Shown: in pieces, positions 11,141 through 24,713 of the stretch
How the letters are laid out: every line of letters begins with the position of its first letter
Position numbering within the stretch: the stretch's first letter is position 1
DNA from: Lingula anatina
Lineage: Eukaryota > Brachiopoda > Lingulata > Lingulida > Lingulidae
Direction: 5' to 3'
DNA length: 64,000 bases
Assembly (NCBI RefSeq): GCF_001039355.2
Contig: NW_019775658.1
Span: 451,846 to 515,845 of the forward strand
The notes under the pieces: model-generated
Databases searched by the model: none
What the model was told of the DNA's origin: nothing
Seen by the model: the letters and a program-made list of their open reading frames with translations, nothing else
Made by a program: the position numbers and the translations under genes

Positions 11141-11185
11141 TATATAACATTAGATTAAAACACTTTACACGTATAGCACGCGAGG

Positions 11186-11259
11186 ATGTACCTATCACGT
11201 GGTAATACAATCCCTTTGGTGGGACAATTACGGATTATTACAATTCATACTGGGATGAG
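11186..11259 (+). CDS. Weak candidate first exon (TATA-linked)
   Basis: TATATAA at 11141-11147 lies 39 bases upstream of an ATG at 11186. The ATG opens MYLSRGNTIPLVGQLRIITI and reaches a consensus donor, GAG followed by GTAAGTGG, at 11260, ending in phase 2. The combination of TATA box, start and donor is suggestive, but the start context is weak, no later exon was found and the peptide matches no family I know. Chance is a serious alternative. Confidence 0.2.
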
Positions 11260-13150
11260 GTAAGTGGTGATCGTTTTCTGTATAAGCCGTTTGAGAATAT
11301 TGTTTATTGCGCAAGATTTGCGACGGTAGATTCAACAGTCAGCCACAACAGCGCAATGGCCTACTTTCTATAAACCCACATCTACACGTACAAATCTACG
11401 AGGTTATCATAGTATAGTAAAAATTGGGAACTGAAAAAACAGCTGTTTCGACACACTCGGTGTAATATGCTGTGCTGCGTTGTTCTGTCCAGCACTGGAG
11501 GATCTCGAGACCCTGACCCGATCAGACTAATGCTCTAGACAGTGTGAAGGGCGTAATGCTAAGTGTCTGATTTGCACAGACGCCGGGCCCTGGATTAAGG
11601 ACAACACGAAAGACCTTGGTGTTTTAAGCCACAGGAAAAGACGCGGAACAGGTCATAGACACCACCACTAGTTCAAATGTACTTCGTGTAGTCTCGTAAT
11701 CTACCTCTACAAAACAGAAGCGTTGGTCCCTAGGGTATTTCACCTCCTTTCCTCTATTCCCCCCGGACCCATTACCAAAATGCCTCCGCCATAGCAGTAT
11801 TTCTGTGGCACCATTATGTAGTAGCGCCAATGTTTATGGCGAGTATAGACAGGTATAGTTGCGAGCAATGAACGTCTTGTGGCATATAAACAAACCTGGG
11901 GACAATACAAAGTGTACATCATATAATCATAGTACAGTTAGTACAATATCGATTTGTGGTAAACCTCTAAGAGAATAAAATATTAGCTTTGGTGAAGGAG
12001 ACGCAGTTAATATCAGCAAGACTAAATGTAATCTAATGCTAGTGCAACGTCTCAGGGCTGAATGCGCCTGGGAAGGTGGAAGTTGGTTCCAGGAGAGGGT
12101 CGAGACCTGCAATAAGTTTGGGTTTGACAGTGCCGTGCTTACGCACGCGTGCATGTGCACGCACTCAAGCAATATAAAGGGTCTCCAAAATAGGGTATAT
12201 ATCCTGACGTGCAACAGAAAAGGATGAAAGGGAAATTTTTGTCCTTTGTGTAGCTTTTCCCTTTTCTCTTTATTTTGTTAAGATATCTCCGCCGTCTGCG
12301 ACAGGTAGTTGGATACATGTATTTCTCTCCTTGCCCACGTTCCAAAGTCCACCATTCTTCTGATCAGAATTCTACCCCAATCCTATCCCATATTTCGTTA
12401 GAAACCATAAACATAAAAGAAGCACTGGTGTGCATACAGTCCTAGCGTAACTTAACGTGACAACGGAGTGTATGATTATAGAGCATGGGAAATATACCGG
12501 GGGAAGAGAAAAGGCCTCGAGTGTTTTATTCACTGGCCTATATTCAGTCTTGCAAGGTTCTGACAAAACTATCAAATGACATATTTCTTATTTGATTCAT
12601 ATACAATGCCCGTGCAATAGGTGCAGACTGAGAGCCCTTGGAGAGGAAAGTACGCAGTTTCAGCTGGTAAACAAATAAATAGATGAATAGATGGATAAAT
12701 AATACTGCGAACAGCGTCTGGTCCTCGGATCAGGTAATGGGTCTCAAAGTCCTTAATTCTATTTCTGTCACGTACGGGCTCAGGGGGGAAGTTTTCTGCG
12801 AACGCTGGGCATAGATTGCCTGAGTTAAAGCACATCTGCAGTACTGGGTTAAGTAGAAGACAAATACTGTGGGGCATTACCATTAGCAGACTGAAGCAAT
12901 GATCTCAATTTTTTGTTAACGGAAACTCATTAAGTACATGTGTATTAACGGGTACATGGCTTCATGCTACGTGATAAGAGGTGATTCTGGGTTAATGTAC
13001 ATCTCTAAGAATAGCATATTTGCTGGACAAGCTGAAACTAGAGAGAATTATTGTTCCAAGCAAACGAATATATCGTTCATGTGTTCGATGTTTTCTCCTC
13101 AAATTCTAGTGGCAAGTTGACTTTTTCAAACTCTTCAAAACATTGCATAA

Positions 13151-13152
<2 letters not shown>
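11260..13152. other. CpG-bearing spacer with open frames on both strands, no firm gene
   Basis: Base composition is higher in GC than the neighbours, notably 11440-11780 and 12030-12160. Several 60-100 codon frames overlap on opposite strands (11624-11830, 11927-12214 and 12572-12883 on minus; 12036-12227 on plus). None has paired splice sites or a recognisable domain. Confidence 0.35.

Positions 13153-13206
<54 letters not shown>
13153..13206. repeat. (AT)n microsatellite
   Basis: About 27 AT units. Confidence 0.95.
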
Positions 13207-13209
<3 letters not shown>

Positions 13210-15714
13210 TTAATACCTGTATATACATGTATGTACGTGTAGATAATATCGGTCACAGCATCGAATTTTAATACTACCTCACGCCCGCCACGACTAACTT
13301 TTTCTTCTTTTCATTTTTAGGCAAAATACATATTCGTGATGTAATACTAACCAATTACAAAACTCCCTAACGTTTTGTAAATATAAATTGGCGTTAATAC
13401 GGAGATTAAGACCGGCGAAAGATACACTGTAAAATCGAACCCTGGGAACAGGACCCTTTGAGCTCTCGCCTCAGGTTACCCGATACCAAACATACAGATT
13501 AGAACATAGCCTAAACATCCAAATCTAGCACACAAACGTTCACAACTGATTTTTGGTAGTACGAGCTGTAAAAAAAAACCAATACAGTGCATTATTTATG
13601 TGCAGTAAAAAAAGACGCGCTTTTTAGGCATTAAATCCAAAGAGCAAAAGGGCGACGTTTGCCGTTACTGTGGTATAGTCGAACGCGTGTTGTATTACCT
13701 CTCGTCTAAGATATTGAAGAGGCCCACGAGGGGGGAACGCTTAGAGTTAAATGAGATGCACAGTTGAGTCACATGTTATTAATTTGTTTTGTTATGGTGT
13801 ACGGTTTATATCCTTGTGCGTGATATTACTGAATCAAATTAATGAAAAACGAAACTCATCCCCCCCCCCCCCCCAAAAAAAAAAAAAAAAAAAAATTGAA
13901 GTCCACATTTTTAGCCATTGGGCCCAGAATCTGATTATGTCAGAGATTACTCAGTTGGAAAACACGGAAAAGTGTCTTTGGCGCAGTGTTGCACACAAAA
14001 TCAAAGATTTCTAGCTTTTCTTATAATTTGTTGCCATATAAATGGAAAAAAATTCAATTAAGATTGATAAAAATATTTTGTCTCCTGCTCTTTGATGCAA
14101 GAGAATGTGGTCACTGTGGATAAGGACAGTATATCGTGTATAGATGAGAAGAAAATGGGTTATTTTCTTTATTATTCATTTTATTTTTAAGGCAATATTA
14201 TGACCTACTTTCTACTTGTTTTTTATTATATGAATTATTGACTTAAATTAAGAAAAAACATAAAACTGTGCACATGAAGTCATAACTTTACTAATGTTGC
14301 AAACTGCAAAATATATAAACGAAAATGTATAAATCTGGGCAACAGTGAACTATGTACTAAATATAGAAGCCATTTGCCCATGTGCAAAGGTCTTGAGTGA
14401 CACCGTGACTGTCATACGAGATATTTCCCAAGTGAAAACTATTTGGTAGTTATAGGTGCACGTGCACGTGACTGTCATTTCAGAGCTGGATGCGTATTCT
14501 GTTTTTAGCTTTGGTTTTCTATGTCGGGCGTTTTTTTTTTAAAGAATGCGCTCTGTCACAATTACCGAGTTCGTTCTTTTTTCATCTGTATTAGATTAAT
14601 ACGGATAAAAAAATGTCATAGAAATGTCATAGTATGTCGTAGTGTATAGTTGAAGTTCGGTGTAAGTAAACCCTTAGAGAGAGCTTCAAAATCGCCGTTA
14701 AATTACAATTAAATGCGTTTAGATATTCTAATAACTTATAACTTCTTATAACTTTGTTTGGAAATTCGTATATCTGTCTGTTCTTAGAGTCTCAAGTGTT
14801 TGGTAAGTCATAAGTATGTCAACTCATTCTTAGTCCTTATGTCCAAGGGTGAACTCTTTTTTCGAAAAAAAAAAAAAATCACATACTGTAGTTTTGCTCT
14901 GTGAGACCTGGTTTCAATATATAAAACTGTTACATGTTGGTTACTAGAACCATTGTAACGTGACATTAGCAAAAACCTTCGCTAGGTTGTTAGAGGAAAC
15001 GTATTCCTGAATATTTAGTGACTGAAGGATTTGGGTTATTTCTTGAACAGAAATAGATTTTATGTCCTTATATGTTATTGAAGTTAAAACAATCGATTGG
15101 AGTTTCCTCCTTGTAGACATTTTGCCTTTTATATCGGCACGCACTGATGTAAAACTACTTCAAAACAAGGATTGTCCTCTTGTTATCACATGTCTATGGA
15201 TGTATTTGTAGACGATTTCCGATATCAGTTCTGTATCAACATAGTCATCACTGCGCATACCATTATAACTAATCTGCTGAATGTAAACTTACTGATATAT
15301 TAATGGGAAGTTTTAAGCGAAGTAAAACAAATATTGAATCGTTAAGGTGACCTATTAAAAGACCAGAATAATCTTATAGACGTTAATCTATTTTAGAAAA
15401 TAAATATACTGCCCCTACACCCAAATCGCATTTTTATGGGAAGTAAAAAAAAGAGTGAAGTGAAAAAGAAAAACAAATAATGGAGCCTTTCCCCTGGTTG
15501 AATTTTTTTCTGAATTTGAAATATTGCTACCTTAAACTGTATACTTTGCACCAGTGTGTTTAAAAATGACAATCCTCTCGGATTCGGTGAAATATCTGAC
15601 AGTTTCTTCGGTTGGTGGCTGGAATTTCTTCATTAGTTTAGCGGACCAAAAGATTAAATTTAACAATGATAGAGCTAACAAGAAATCCAACGACAAACTT
15701 TGCGGGAAATAATA
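13207..15714. other. Intergenic; one open frame of interest, no firm gene
   Basis: Has a C-then-A tract near 13860-13894. On minus, a 66-codon frame (15144-14944) reads MRADIKGKMSTRRKL and then a hydrophilic, I- and S-rich stretch including SVQEITQILQSLNIQ. It has no recognised domain; it is mentioned because a similar MSTRRKL start occurs at 53666 on minus. Confidence 0.3.
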
Positions 15715-15920
15715 TCAAATTATCAACATTCCGGAGCTTTCAAAGCCACCTTCGGATGGCTTCGGTTTCCTTTCAGATGAAAAGAAAAAACTGAACAAGT
15801 GTTCAAGGTGTCCCAGATGGAGACCGAGCTCGATTCGTAGGAATGTGTAGAATAGCGGAAGCTTGTTACGCGGCTTACCACCAGACCGCAAGGCCATCCC
15901 AGCTCGTTTGAATCTACCTG
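15715..15920 (-). CDS. Weak candidate terminal exon, unidentified
   Basis: On minus, a pyrimidine-rich acceptor (TGTTTTGCCTCCTCCAG) at 15921 is followed by an open frame of about 68 codons. It begins GRFKRAGMALRSGGKPRNKL, continues through a hydrophobic stretch FYTFLRIELGLHLGHL, and ends ...GGFESSGMLII before a TGA. Codons are visibly richer in GC than the flanks. No family is recognised, no polyadenylation signal was seen nearby, and no upstream exon was found. It could equally be a fragment of a mobile element. Confidence 0.22.
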
Positions 15921-17645
15921 CTGGAGGAGGCAAAACAGTTGATGATAAAATTAGGAATTTGAACAACTTATTTTTATTGTAAAAGAAACATGCTATAAAA
16001 ATTTCCTTTGTGAGTTCACTTAAATATATCTCACTGCTATAACTGCAAGTATATGTTGAGGTCATGGTAACACGAAGAACATCAAAATATTGTTATTTAT
16101 ATATAAATACATAATTGGTAGGAGGGGGATTAAATTATATTAAAACACCAATAATATGAAAGAAAAACGCGACGAATTAACAAAATGGCATTATTAAAAA
16201 GTGTTCTGCAATTTAAGAAAATTCGTTAAAATCATAAAAAAATTTATACTGAACATATGGAGACGGAAACACGCATATCTTCACGTTATTGACATCAACA
16301 CCCACGTCTATGTCCCAATAAAATTATTTTTGTCAAATAAATGAAAAAAAAATATGTTACACTTTTTTGTGATAATCAACGAATGAACGAACGTAATTTC
16401 AATATTTTGCTTTCTTTTTTTAAATCTAGGTACTTCCTTTTCATTTTTAATTAACTTGGCGATTTCTCCTAGCAAATACACGATTGTTCATATAACGCCC
16501 AAGTATCCGGGTCAACCTGGTTTATACTAGTTGACTAAAATTGATTTTTTTAGTCTGCAATTGTCGGAGTCATATATGTCACTGTGTCAAAAAAATTCAT
16601 TTTAGATGTCGAGCCAATATCTCGCCTGTATTTAATTTCATTTCGATATATTTGGCATTTTTTCCATTTCCTATGAAACAACACATTAGTTCTATCTTTA
16701 AGTAAATTTTGTAGCTGATTAATTTTTTAGTTAATGCAAAGTATCATTTATTGAGGGCGAAGATGAGTAACATATTGATCATAATTTTAAAACCATTTTA
16801 AATTGATTGACAATTGAGTATGTCAAAACCCCACATAAACTAGGCAAATTATTGGTGAATAAACCTTTAATTGAACCTTTAGTGTCCTTCATTCTTTTCC
16901 TTTAGTAATTAAACAGTACCCCAATTTATTTACAAATTTTTAACTTTTTTTTCAATTTTCAAATTAAGTCAACGCGATTGTTTTTAAGTAGTTAAAACTA
17001 CTTCTCCACACTCGTCCACTCCGGTCCACTCCTACTGCCTGCATATACCTAAAAAACCTTAACTCCACAGTAAACTACACAGCTAATCCGGGGGGAGATC
17101 ACTTTTTAATCAATAGATCAGGTGGACCTCTCTCTATTGTAATTTTTATTTATTTTTTTATTAATGTTAATATCAAACTTAATAAGTTTTTTTATGTAAG
17201 TTTTATATAAATTTTTTATATAAGTTTTATACAAGTTTTTAAATATCAAACTATATAAGTTTTTATTTTTCATTTATTTATTTTTCATTTATTCATTTAT
17301 CGTCATTATTAATGTGTGGACATTAGTTTTCATGCAGCCTTCCATTGTAAAGTACTATTGTATTTATGACTATAATTTCTTTCTTTCGTCACTGGCAATT
17401 AACGAGACACGTTGTGTGCTTCTGTTTATCCCTGATGTGGCGCACCCTCTTTATAAGTCTTCTATTAAATGTACAACCAGTTTCTCATTTTACAATATAA
17501 TGTTGTAAGCTTCGAATGCGAATAACTGTAAACTTATTTCCCTCATCCCAACATTTTCAACATCCTATGGATATATTTTCACGCCATAAATTGCATTAGA
17601 TACATGCTACACACAGACTAATTTTGAACAACACAAATCTGTTGC
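15921..17645. other. Intergenic, no gene seen
   Basis: Strongly AT-rich, with imperfect TATAAGTTTT repeats near 17180-17260. Nothing supportable. Confidence 0.5.
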
Positions 17646-17659
17646 TATTATTATTATTA

Positions 17660-17711
<52 letters not shown>
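17646..17711. repeat. (ATT)n microsatellite
   Basis: About 22 trinucleotide units with one TTG interruption near 17660. Confidence 0.95.
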
Positions 17712-17712
<1 letters not shown>

Positions 17713-18052
17713 CCTGTTTCATGTTCAACAATACAAGTTTATGCCATGTATGCGAGGAATGTAAACGTTAGAAAAATTCGACAGAATTAGTGACACCATG
17801 TTATGGTGTCGTACGTAGAGACAAAATAATACCCTTCAATTATATCTATTAGATATCAATGGGCCGACAAAATGAAACGATAACAGTTTTTTTTTCTAAC
17901 ATTTAACAGAAGCGCCTTCAACTTTTGAACAAAATATTTTTTTTTTTAATCATCAAGGAATAAGCATTTCCGCTATTCTTTTTCAACACATCTCGCACGT
18001 GCAACCTTGGACTCTGAGGTCTCCGTGTCTATATAAAATATTCATCATGCTC

Positions 18053-18142
18053 TACAGTTGATTTTAAATGAGCAAATCAGTGTACAGTAGATTTTAAATG
18101 AACAAATCGATGTACAGTTGATTTTGAATGAATAAATCGATG
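18053..18142. repeat. 30-bp tandem repeat, three units
   Basis: Units start at 18053, 18083 and 18113, each beginning TACAGT(T/A)GATTTT(A/G)AATGA and ending CAAATC(A/G)(G/A)TG or AAATCGATG. The period is exactly 30 bp with a few substitutions per unit. Confidence 0.9.
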
Positions 18143-18319
18143 TGGTGTTAAAACGACATATGAATATATACTCGTATATACCCATCACCGTATACCGTAT
18201 CTGTCGGTTGACTTAACCTAAAAACTATTTCTAGAAACTAAAATCGGACTCTTGATAACCCCGTTTCTTTTCCCTGAATTTCCTGGGTGATAACACACTT
18301 TAAGCTCACACAGGACATG

Positions 18320-18484
18320 TTCACTGTGAATCTTTAGTGGCATACAGTCATTATATTTTCTGATACGCATCTTTTACACAGACGGTATACGTACGCTAGG
18401 CCCCTTCACTGTGAAGATTTAGTGGCATGCAGTCATTATATTTCAGGTACGCATCTATTACACAGACAGTGCATGTACGTTAGG
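18320..18484. repeat. 85-bp tandem duplication, two units
   Basis: The unit beginning TTCACTGTGAA at 18320 recurs at 18405. Shared blocks are TTTAGTGGCAT, CAGTCATTATATTT, TACGCATCT, TTACACAGAC and GTACG(C/T)TAGG. Confidence 0.9.
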
Positions 18485-21400
18485 ACATATCTGGCTCCAG
18501 TTTCACAATAAAAAATTAAGTCAGTCCCCTGGCTCACATCTTTGTTACCAACATGCGCACATCTTACCCTGTCAGGAACAGTGTTACGGCATCCTTGAGG
18601 ACACATACATACATCCTAGTCAACTAAGGGTTTAAGATTCTTTGTGAAACGGGAAACACCACTTTTGTTACTTTTAATACTTTCTGAACTGAGACACCTA
18701 AGTCACAGTACCACATGCCACATATGGGTTATAGATATTTCAGTGCAACTAAGTTATGACTTTGTGCATACACAAGTTCATCTCTAAATAATTAAACAAA
18801 TAATTAAACAGGTCATTTACCGTGCGACATAAGTACAGTCTGGGTGAATTTGGGACCCATAATGGGCCCCTTAGTAACAGCGAATTGAGCCGTAATGATG
18901 TCTCAGACGCAGCCGGAGCTTTATTCAAATTGGATGGATATTAAAATACTGTCTGGGTTTTCCAATCGACTCCTGCCGTTAGGTGGAGCCACAATACAGC
19001 GTTAGTGCAGCACTGGCTACCTATTCCCGTTTTTTTCAATTAGCTATAGAAGCATTTAACAACACTACTCTACAGCAACGCTTTTGGTTCCGGTCCTGGT
19101 TTATATTAATTTCAATATGTATATCATACGTGTTTGTTAAATTCTGTATGTATTTTAACATACTTGAAACGAAATACCTTGCATATTTTAATTGCTGTTA
19201 GTATAATCGCTGTGTAGCATAATCTTTGACCTTATTGAACTTACGTTTGAAGAATCATTTTCAGAGAGAACTTTTGTTCTGAATATATTATTGATAGTAA
19301 AAATTAGCTATAAAAAGTAAAATGTGAATCATGTAGCGAAATGAATGTCGCTTTGAACTTATGTATATTCTCAAGCAGACAACGTTAAAAATATTGGGCA
19401 GGAAATGTTCTTTCGTCTGCAATTTTTAATATCAATTAGCAACTTAAAGATATATTTTGAACTATGATGGATCTGTTCATTCCTTTTTCGTCTTCTAAAT
19501 TTAAAAAATGAGACAGACAACAAAGTATGGCCACAAATTTGGTTCCCATCAGCAGAACAAGAATTTAGATAAGCGCAATTGTGTTATCAAATTTATCTCC
19601 CGATAATTCCATCGAAGTTCCAAATGTTATACCGATAGTAACCCTATTAACCTTTCCATTTGGCTATCACGGGGTTCTCCAATCTATAGCAATTAGTTTC
19701 GATGTCATCGTCTCTCGTTTTTTCCTAGCAGTCCAGACTGTTGTTTATTTCTTGTTTGCCCCTTCTAGTTCTGTCAATAATATCAACGATTTAATTAATC
19801 TAATTGTAGTGATTTACCGATATTTTGTCGATGCTAAACTAAATGATAAGTGTCTTGTAGTTTGGTTATCCGGAGCATTATAATTACAGAAAAAATCTTC
19901 CATTTTCATAGTATTAAACTAGCTTTCTGAATGATAAAAGTAAAATGAAATCAAAGAAACATCCAGGAACAGTTTTGATGAAAGGTGGCAAAACAATTTT
20001 TAAATGTTTCTATGCTGTTCACTGATATTTCAGTTAATATTCAATGTAACACATGACTTAAGTCCTAGACTTCACAAAACCAAAGATAAAATGGTAAATT
20101 GTTTGTTACGTGGGAGCTATCAGTAGAGAATATGTCTTCATTTTCTTCCCTTCTACAGTTTCTCTTATACTACTCAAAGTAATTTCAGAGAAGAATTTCA
20201 TCAGCTGTGTTATGTTATAAGAATAAAGTCATTTTTCTCCAATCAACAGCTAATATTGACAGCTAATATCTCTTCGAATATTTCGATGTCGTAGAGCATC
20301 TTATTCAGGAAATGAAGGTATCCAGGTGAAAAGCCTCTATCCAGGAGATATACTTAGGAAAAATACCTCAAAGCTATTTTAATAAGTAAGAATATTACTA
20401 ATTTCGTTCTTGAGTTTTGCTAATCACCAATAACCGTTTAGATAAAACGTTAAGCATTAGGTACGAATAATTAAAATACGGCCGGTTAAATTGGCCTATT
20501 AATGTACAGGAATTCTAAAATAAAGTTTGGTTTAATATTTTATAACTGAAGAGTGCTATCTTTCATGATTGAGGGAAAAGGATGGAGCTTCAAGTATTTT
20601 ATAAGGCATCCTTTTTGCAATGCTGAAGAGACAGTGTATTTCAATGCAGCTAAGAAAATTTTGTGAAAAAATTCACCTAAAGGAGAAACAGCAAAGGAAG
20701 TTCATGCAATTTTAATATCTAACGGTATTTACATTTCGAAAATGGACTTCAGGTTAAAAATCTTAAACCTCCAATCACTGTCATGATTTCTGTGCATACT
20801 GCTATTGTAACATGTAACCTTATTGATTTCGTGTTAGGCGACATTGCAAGGCTGTAGCTCGCGAAGAATAAATTGTACATTTTTGCTTTTATTTTATTTA
20901 TGACCTTCCTTGTAACTACTGCTCTGCGAATCAGACTTGTACACTTTTATAATATATGTTAATTCGATATTTGTTAATTATTTTCAAAAGTGAAAGTAGG
21001 TCCTGGCATTATAATCTACGAGTATTCAAATTGTATGATGTTTAAAAACTGAATATTATTTGTCACCCAGTAAAGTGCCTTTCAAATCTTTGCACATCGT
21101 GAAGGTCCGCACGCGTCTTGTATGTGCTCATTTATCCCAAAGGAACAAGACATTTCATCGCATCGCATGTAATTGACATATTTTTTATCGCAATCATATT
21201 TTTATTCGACAGCTGGTAACTTTTAGTATACAAAAATATCACAAAGGAGAAATATGCATTTACATTGAAAGGCCATGAGAAAATGCAGATTTTACGCATT
21301 GAGTCAGGGTATTCTTATTTTTGTGTTAATAGTAACAAAGCGTCATCTTTCAAATACATGTTCAGTTTACATAAATGTCGTAATTCTTGATTGCTTGCCT

Positions 21401-21804
21401 AAATATGGTTTATTCCCATCGGGTACTCTATACAGAAATTAGCTAAATTCCAAAAACCAGGCAAAATATGAAATAAGCTCTCTCATACAAAAAAGCACCC
21501 TAAGCCTCTTGAGAAATCCCCGCCGCCTCTAAAATATACTTAGTTCTTTTGCTTGGTAACCAAGTATCCAATCAACAGATCCTTCTGTTAGACCAATCAA
21601 CATTTTCGTTATAAAATGTTGTCCTACTGTGTGGGAGTGACTTTCCCCTTTTATTTGACCTGAGTATTCAAAGAACAGGGCAGAAGCATTTCCCCCGGAT
21701 CGAAGTTTCCAAAATTTGATAATGTATAGTCAAACACAGATAAATATTATATTATTCTTCAAGTGTAATCCTACACAAGGTAATGTCCTTATTAGATGGC
21801 ATAA
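18485..21804. other. Intergenic, no gene seen
   Basis: Mostly AT-rich. The 100-codon plus frame at 19581-19883 is hydrophobic and T-driven, lacks splice signals and matches no known domain. I do not regard it as a gene. Confidence 0.45.
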
Positions 21805-22115
21805 ATTGCTCCCACATACCCACCGCTATCGTGTACACTCTAGAATCACCCAAAATATCATATACACATTTTTAGTTTTGTAAAAAAAAAAAAATAGACC
21901 GAAATAACGTACGTAGGATTACCAATTTGTGTTTCTATTTATATATATTCTATACATATATTGCTCCCACATAACCATCGTTATCGTGGATGCTCTAGAA
22001 TCATCAAGAATATTATATTCACGTTTTTAGCTTTGTAAAAAAAGAGAGAGTTAATAGACAGAAAATATGTACGTAATATCACAAGCGTGTTCTTCCACAT
22101 ATTCTATATATTCTA
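21805..22115. repeat. 155-bp tandem duplication, two units
   Basis: The unit starting ATTGCTCCCACATA at 21805 recurs at 21960. Shared blocks include TATCGTG, CTCTAGAATCA, TTTTTAG(T/C)TTTGTAAAAAAA and ATATATTCTATAC. The second copy has a GAGAGA insertion and scattered changes. Confidence 0.85.
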
Positions 22116-24011
22116 TACGACTGTGATATAAAAATGAAAAGCACCCGGAGAAGGGGAATGTTTGTGGATCTATTTTTTCCATGTGCAGCTTGTGCACCAT
22201 TTAGAAAAGAAAGAGGAAAGCAGATATTTGAAACTTGTGAATAATTTTTAAAAAGTATAAAACTTGGTTTGAAAGCTTTATTTCCACACATTTTTTCAGT
22301 GTACCCTACGATTACAGATAGACTTACTTGAAAATAACAAGAAAGGGAAAGCACTGTTACCTAATGAAACAGTTGGCTTCGCATGTCACCCCACTACCAG
22401 AGGACGTGTTTGTATCATAAGGCAGAGGGAGGGAGAATTATTGATTATTTATTATTTTCAACGTTGTTCCGTTAATTCTTGATGTCAAAATCATCATATT
22501 CATTCACTTGAACATCTTAATCCAAACACGTATTCCTCATAATATTTGTATAAATATATTTGTCTCCATATTTTCACATTACTATATTTTTCGCCATTAT
22601 ATGTATCCACTCGTGATCTCGAACTACTGTTATTTCCCTTTAAACCAAAGAAGTTTAAACGTTTTGATATTTAAGTCAGTAAAAGTTATCAATTGCAAAG
22701 AGCGGTTCATTATAAAAATAATTCGCCACCTATGCCTTAAAATGAATCTTACTTCCTTCACAAGTTTCATAAAAGAAATTTCGCTAGACTTCACGCAGCC
22801 CATAACATGTGAACAATTTTCCCTTTACACGTTGAGATTTACTTCTTAGAGAGATAGTCTCGATGCAGATGTACATTCATCTTGGTTGGGAAATAATTTA
22901 GTATTCTCTGCAACCCTCATAAACATTTTATTTCATGCTTTCCTTTGAGGTTATTGCTGTTCTTTATTTCTTAAGAATATGTCACTCATCGCCCATTTCC
23001 CGCGCACATGGCCTAGCTCTAGCTCTGTTCATCGCCCTCGTCATATTATACGCAATTCTTTTCATGTGTTTTCTTTGCCCTAATTAAACGGAGCAGTTTG
23101 CTGAGTTTGAAACAAAGCAACTCTGGTCCCTTGCACTATTTTCAGTGTTTGCTCACCGTCAAATTGTTAACATCTAACTCCCAGGTTACCATAAGACGGA
23201 ATTACTTCATTTTTTATAAACTAAAAAAAGCCAAGCTAAGATTATATGCACTGATATAAGTTTCAAATAAAAAATATAGCAGGACTTTCCTCATTTAAAT
23301 GTATAAAACTAGCCGTTAAGGTGATCGTTAATACTATGATCTAAATTTAAGAAATGCTGATCACAAAATCTACTTGAAATTTTCTCTCAGTGGTTCACTA
23401 AACAAAAAAAAAAAAAAATAAATAAATAAATAAATAAAATAAAAGAATAAAAAAAGAAAGAAAAGAAATACCAGCCTGCCAAACAGAGGGAATAATTAAA
23501 ATAATAATAGAATACAAAGAGCGGGGATCAACAAAATAGTATAAATGAGTAAGCCATGTATATTATTATTATCATATCGTTATTTTTTTCTATCTGTACA
23601 AAAAAAAAAAAAAAAAAACTAAAATGCGTTCAACATTCAATATATTGGAACAAAATAGGAGACGCACCTAACACCTGGTCACGAGCAGTCAACACACTGA
23701 GACAGCAGGAAGTTTTGGGGACATGTTCTCTAACAAAACATATAAGCCGGGCTTCAAGTACTATATTATTGCAAAATATAAATATATATTGGCATTACGT
23801 CCATTTGAAGACACCGATGTCACTCATCTTGATTCAAATAAGCATCAGATGCTTTGAAGTATCTTACGGTAAATGTGTAAGGTTATTCAAAAGCACATAA
23901 TTGCTTTAGAGACATTTCCTGTGTTTATACGTTTTTTGTTCACATATATATTTCACTTTACCAAAGAGAAAGTTGATAAATAAACGCGTTTTTATATCTC
24001 CTTACCCGTGT
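22116..24011. other. Intergenic, no gene seen
   Basis: AT-rich sequence with A-rich and TAAA arrays near 23405-23460 and an A tract near 23600-23618. No supported exon. Confidence 0.5.
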
Positions 24012-24065
24012 AATGGATATATTCATCTCATGTAAATTATATATATGGATATATTCATCTCACGT

Positions 24066-24148
<83 letters not shown>
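24012..24148. repeat. Short direct repeat leading into (AT)n microsatellite
   Basis: ATGGATATATTCATCTCA followed by GTAAATTATATAT occurs twice in a row (from about 24013 and 24045, with CATG versus CACG). The second copy opens into about 40 AT units at 24069-24148. Confidence 0.9.
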
Positions 24149-24151
<3 letters not shown>

Positions 24152-24662
24152 CTTTATCCTTTTTAATACTCAATGTGTATTTGTTATACGTTTTTACTAA
24201 TCAGAATATTTCAGTCTTGTACATTATCAATGAAACCTAATTAAATTTTGCTTCACATGTTCTCTCTTTTTTGATATTTTATTGATTTGTATTTCTTATT
24301 CTCATCAGCTATTTGTGTATTTGTTAAACATTCCTCATATCAAAATATTTCCTTTCATATAAATATTTCAGTTTAGTTTATGCCTTTTTTATTGCTTCAT
24401 GATCAATTAATATTAAATCAATATTTATTCAATGTAGAAATAAAAAGTTATTTCACATGATATAATATGTGTATATGCCACATTCGAATTGAACATGGAT
24501 TCACTGAGATCTGTATAAACTTGAATTTAATTTTTATCTAAAAGATAGTGCAAATTTTCTCATGTGATTAATTAGTAATATGTGTTGAAATTATATAACT
24601 TCCATCAATAGGGAAAACACTAAAAAAGTGTGATATACTAACGTTTACTTTTTTGTTTGCAG
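24149..24662. other. AT-rich sequence upstream of an exon-like island, no gene seen
   Basis: If the 51-nt island at 24663 is real, this is intron. The last 20 bases form a T-rich acceptor tract. Confidence 0.35.
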
Positions 24663-24713
24663 ATGGTACAGCAGTTGACAGGGCAGAAAAAAGGAGACGT
24701 GAAAAAGATACTG
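24663..24713 (+). CDS. Candidate 51-nt internal exon, unidentified gene
   Basis: A T-rich acceptor (ACTTTTTTGTTTGCAG) ends at 24662 and a consensus donor (CTG followed by GTGAGTAAAA) starts at 24714. The 51 nt between them are open in two frames. One gives MVQQLTGQKKGDVKKIL in phase 0. The other gives GTAVDRAEKRRREKDTG, entered and left in phase 1, with a basic nuclear-localisation-like core. The length is a multiple of three, so it could be skipped without a frameshift. The base composition departs clearly from the AT-rich flanks. No homologue is recognised, and neighbouring exons were not found within several kilobases. Confidence 0.35.

Noticed and set aside
13430-13460. GGTTCGATT on minus as a tRNA B-box
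   Set aside because: No T-arm pairing, A-box or acceptor stem. No tRNA or rRNA gene was found in the window.
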